Of a DNA stretch of 5,096 nucleotides, positions 4,713 through 5,096 are shown piece by piece. A program made the position numbers and the translations under genes. The notes under the pieces were generated by a model. That model did not search any database and was not told where the DNA came from. It saw only the letters and a list, made by a program, of their open reading frames with translations. The DNA is from Alistipes sp. (lineage in GTDB: Bacteria > Bacteroidota > Bacteroidia > Bacteroidales > Rikenellaceae), in the NCBI GenBank assembly GCA_017391665.1, contig JAFOXS010000205.1, positions 1 through 5,096 of the forward strand, written 5' to 3'. The number at the start of each line of letters is the position of its first letter. The stretch's first letter is position 1.

Positions 4713-5090
4713 TTACTTTTTTGTTTCGTTATTTTTTAAGGTTTTTATGCTTGCTGTTAATAATGCAATAATCTCTTTTAGTTCACCGTATAATGAATCA
4801 AAATATTGTTTGTTTATAATGTCGCTTTCATATAATAATTCAAGCCAATACGCTGTTTCGTCTGCCTCTTTTAGAGCAATGTGAAGTTTATTGATGAAAT
4901 CTGCTTTACTTTGAGCATTGTAACTCTCTCTAACATTTGCACCGATACTTGTTCCACTACGCAGAAGTTGTTTGGATATGACTCTTCCTCTCTCATCGTC
5001 TTGTAGTAATCTAACAAATTTAATGATGCGCAAAGCAAAAACTTTACTCTTGCTCCTTGTTATACTATTATCATATCTTTGCTCTCTCAT
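4713..5090 (-). CDS. four-helix bundle protein (S23/IVP family)
   Basis: The 125-residue, highly charged, helical protein matches the family first seen as ORFs inside 23S rRNA intervening sequences, and related in fold to the Avd protein of diversity-generating retroelements. The family core is clear: an N-terminal helix (SKSKVFALRIIKFVRLLQ), then SKQLLRSGTSIGANVRES, then QSKADFINKLHIALKEA and ETAYWLELL, followed by a last Lys-rich helix. There is no signal peptide, membrane segment or catalytic motif, and the cellular role of the family is unresolved. An in-frame TGA at 5094-5096 (minus strand) lies two codons before the ATG, so the start at 5090 is secure and the gene is complete. It is visibly more AT-rich than the kinase and regulator genes, which suggests later acquisition. 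Neither rRNA nor a reverse transcriptase is in the window, so neither known context applies. Confidence 0.9.
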   Translation of the reverse strand: MREQRYDNSITRSKSKVFALRIIKFVRLLQDDERGRVISKQLLRSGTSIGANVRESYNAQSKADFINKLHIALKEADETAYWLELLYESDIINKQYFDSLYGELKEIIALLTASIKTLKNNETKK

Positions 5091-5096
5091 TATTCA

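Noticed and set aside
4713..5090. Part of a diversity-generating retroelement
   Set aside because: The protein resembles the Avd fold, but no reverse transcriptase, template repeat or variable repeat is present within the window.

Overview
This is a chromosomal segment that looks like a member of the Bacteroidales. The evidence is: promoter-like boxes of the Bacteroidetes form (TAnnTTTG at -7, with TTTG about 19 bp upstream where present), little use of Shine-Dalgarno sites, a V-type ATPase proteolipid gene, a LytS/LytTR two-component pair of the kind common in gut Bacteroidales, and an S23-type four-helix-bundle gene. Genus cannot be set from the window.

Left part, plus strand (1-1010): the 3' end of a V-type ATP synthase subunit K gene. 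It is followed by a roughly 127-nt imperfect inverted repeat whose outer arm overlaps the stop codon, and then a strong GAAA-loop terminator. A monocistronic sugar O-acetyltransferase gene (432-980) follows, with its own -7 box and terminator.

Middle, minus strand (1058-1697): a tRNA-Gln(CUG) gene with a textbook Bacteroidetes promoter and an intrinsic terminator. The other 530 or so bases have no convincing protein gene but are organised. Reading on the minus strand there are three exact-period 21-bp direct repeats, a perfect -7 box, a stretch that can fold into two stem-loops, and an intrinsic terminator. I read this as a candidate small RNA of about 170 nt. Its promoter has no -33 box, and the repeats sit where an activator would bind. 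The 21-bp period is what LytTR-type DNA-binding domains recognise, and the neighbouring gene encodes a LytTR response regulator.

Right part, minus strand (1698-5090): in transcription order, a four-helix-bundle protein (AT-rich, possibly acquired), a gamma-class carbonic anhydrase-like protein, a LytS-family sensor histidine kinase, and a LytTR response regulator 26 bp after the kinase. The kinase has an unusual sensor region. Between TM1 and TM2, predicted outside the cytoplasm, lies a segment resembling the cold-shock/OB RNA-binding domain of transcription terminator Rho, interrupted by a His/Asp/Asn/Arg-rich insertion. Two single copies of the 21-bp repeat core occur in the kinase leader, suggesting autoregulation. 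The working model is a membrane sensor with an odd OB-like input domain, its LytTR regulator, and an adjacent LytTR-driven small RNA. The model is inferred from sequence patterns and has not been tested.
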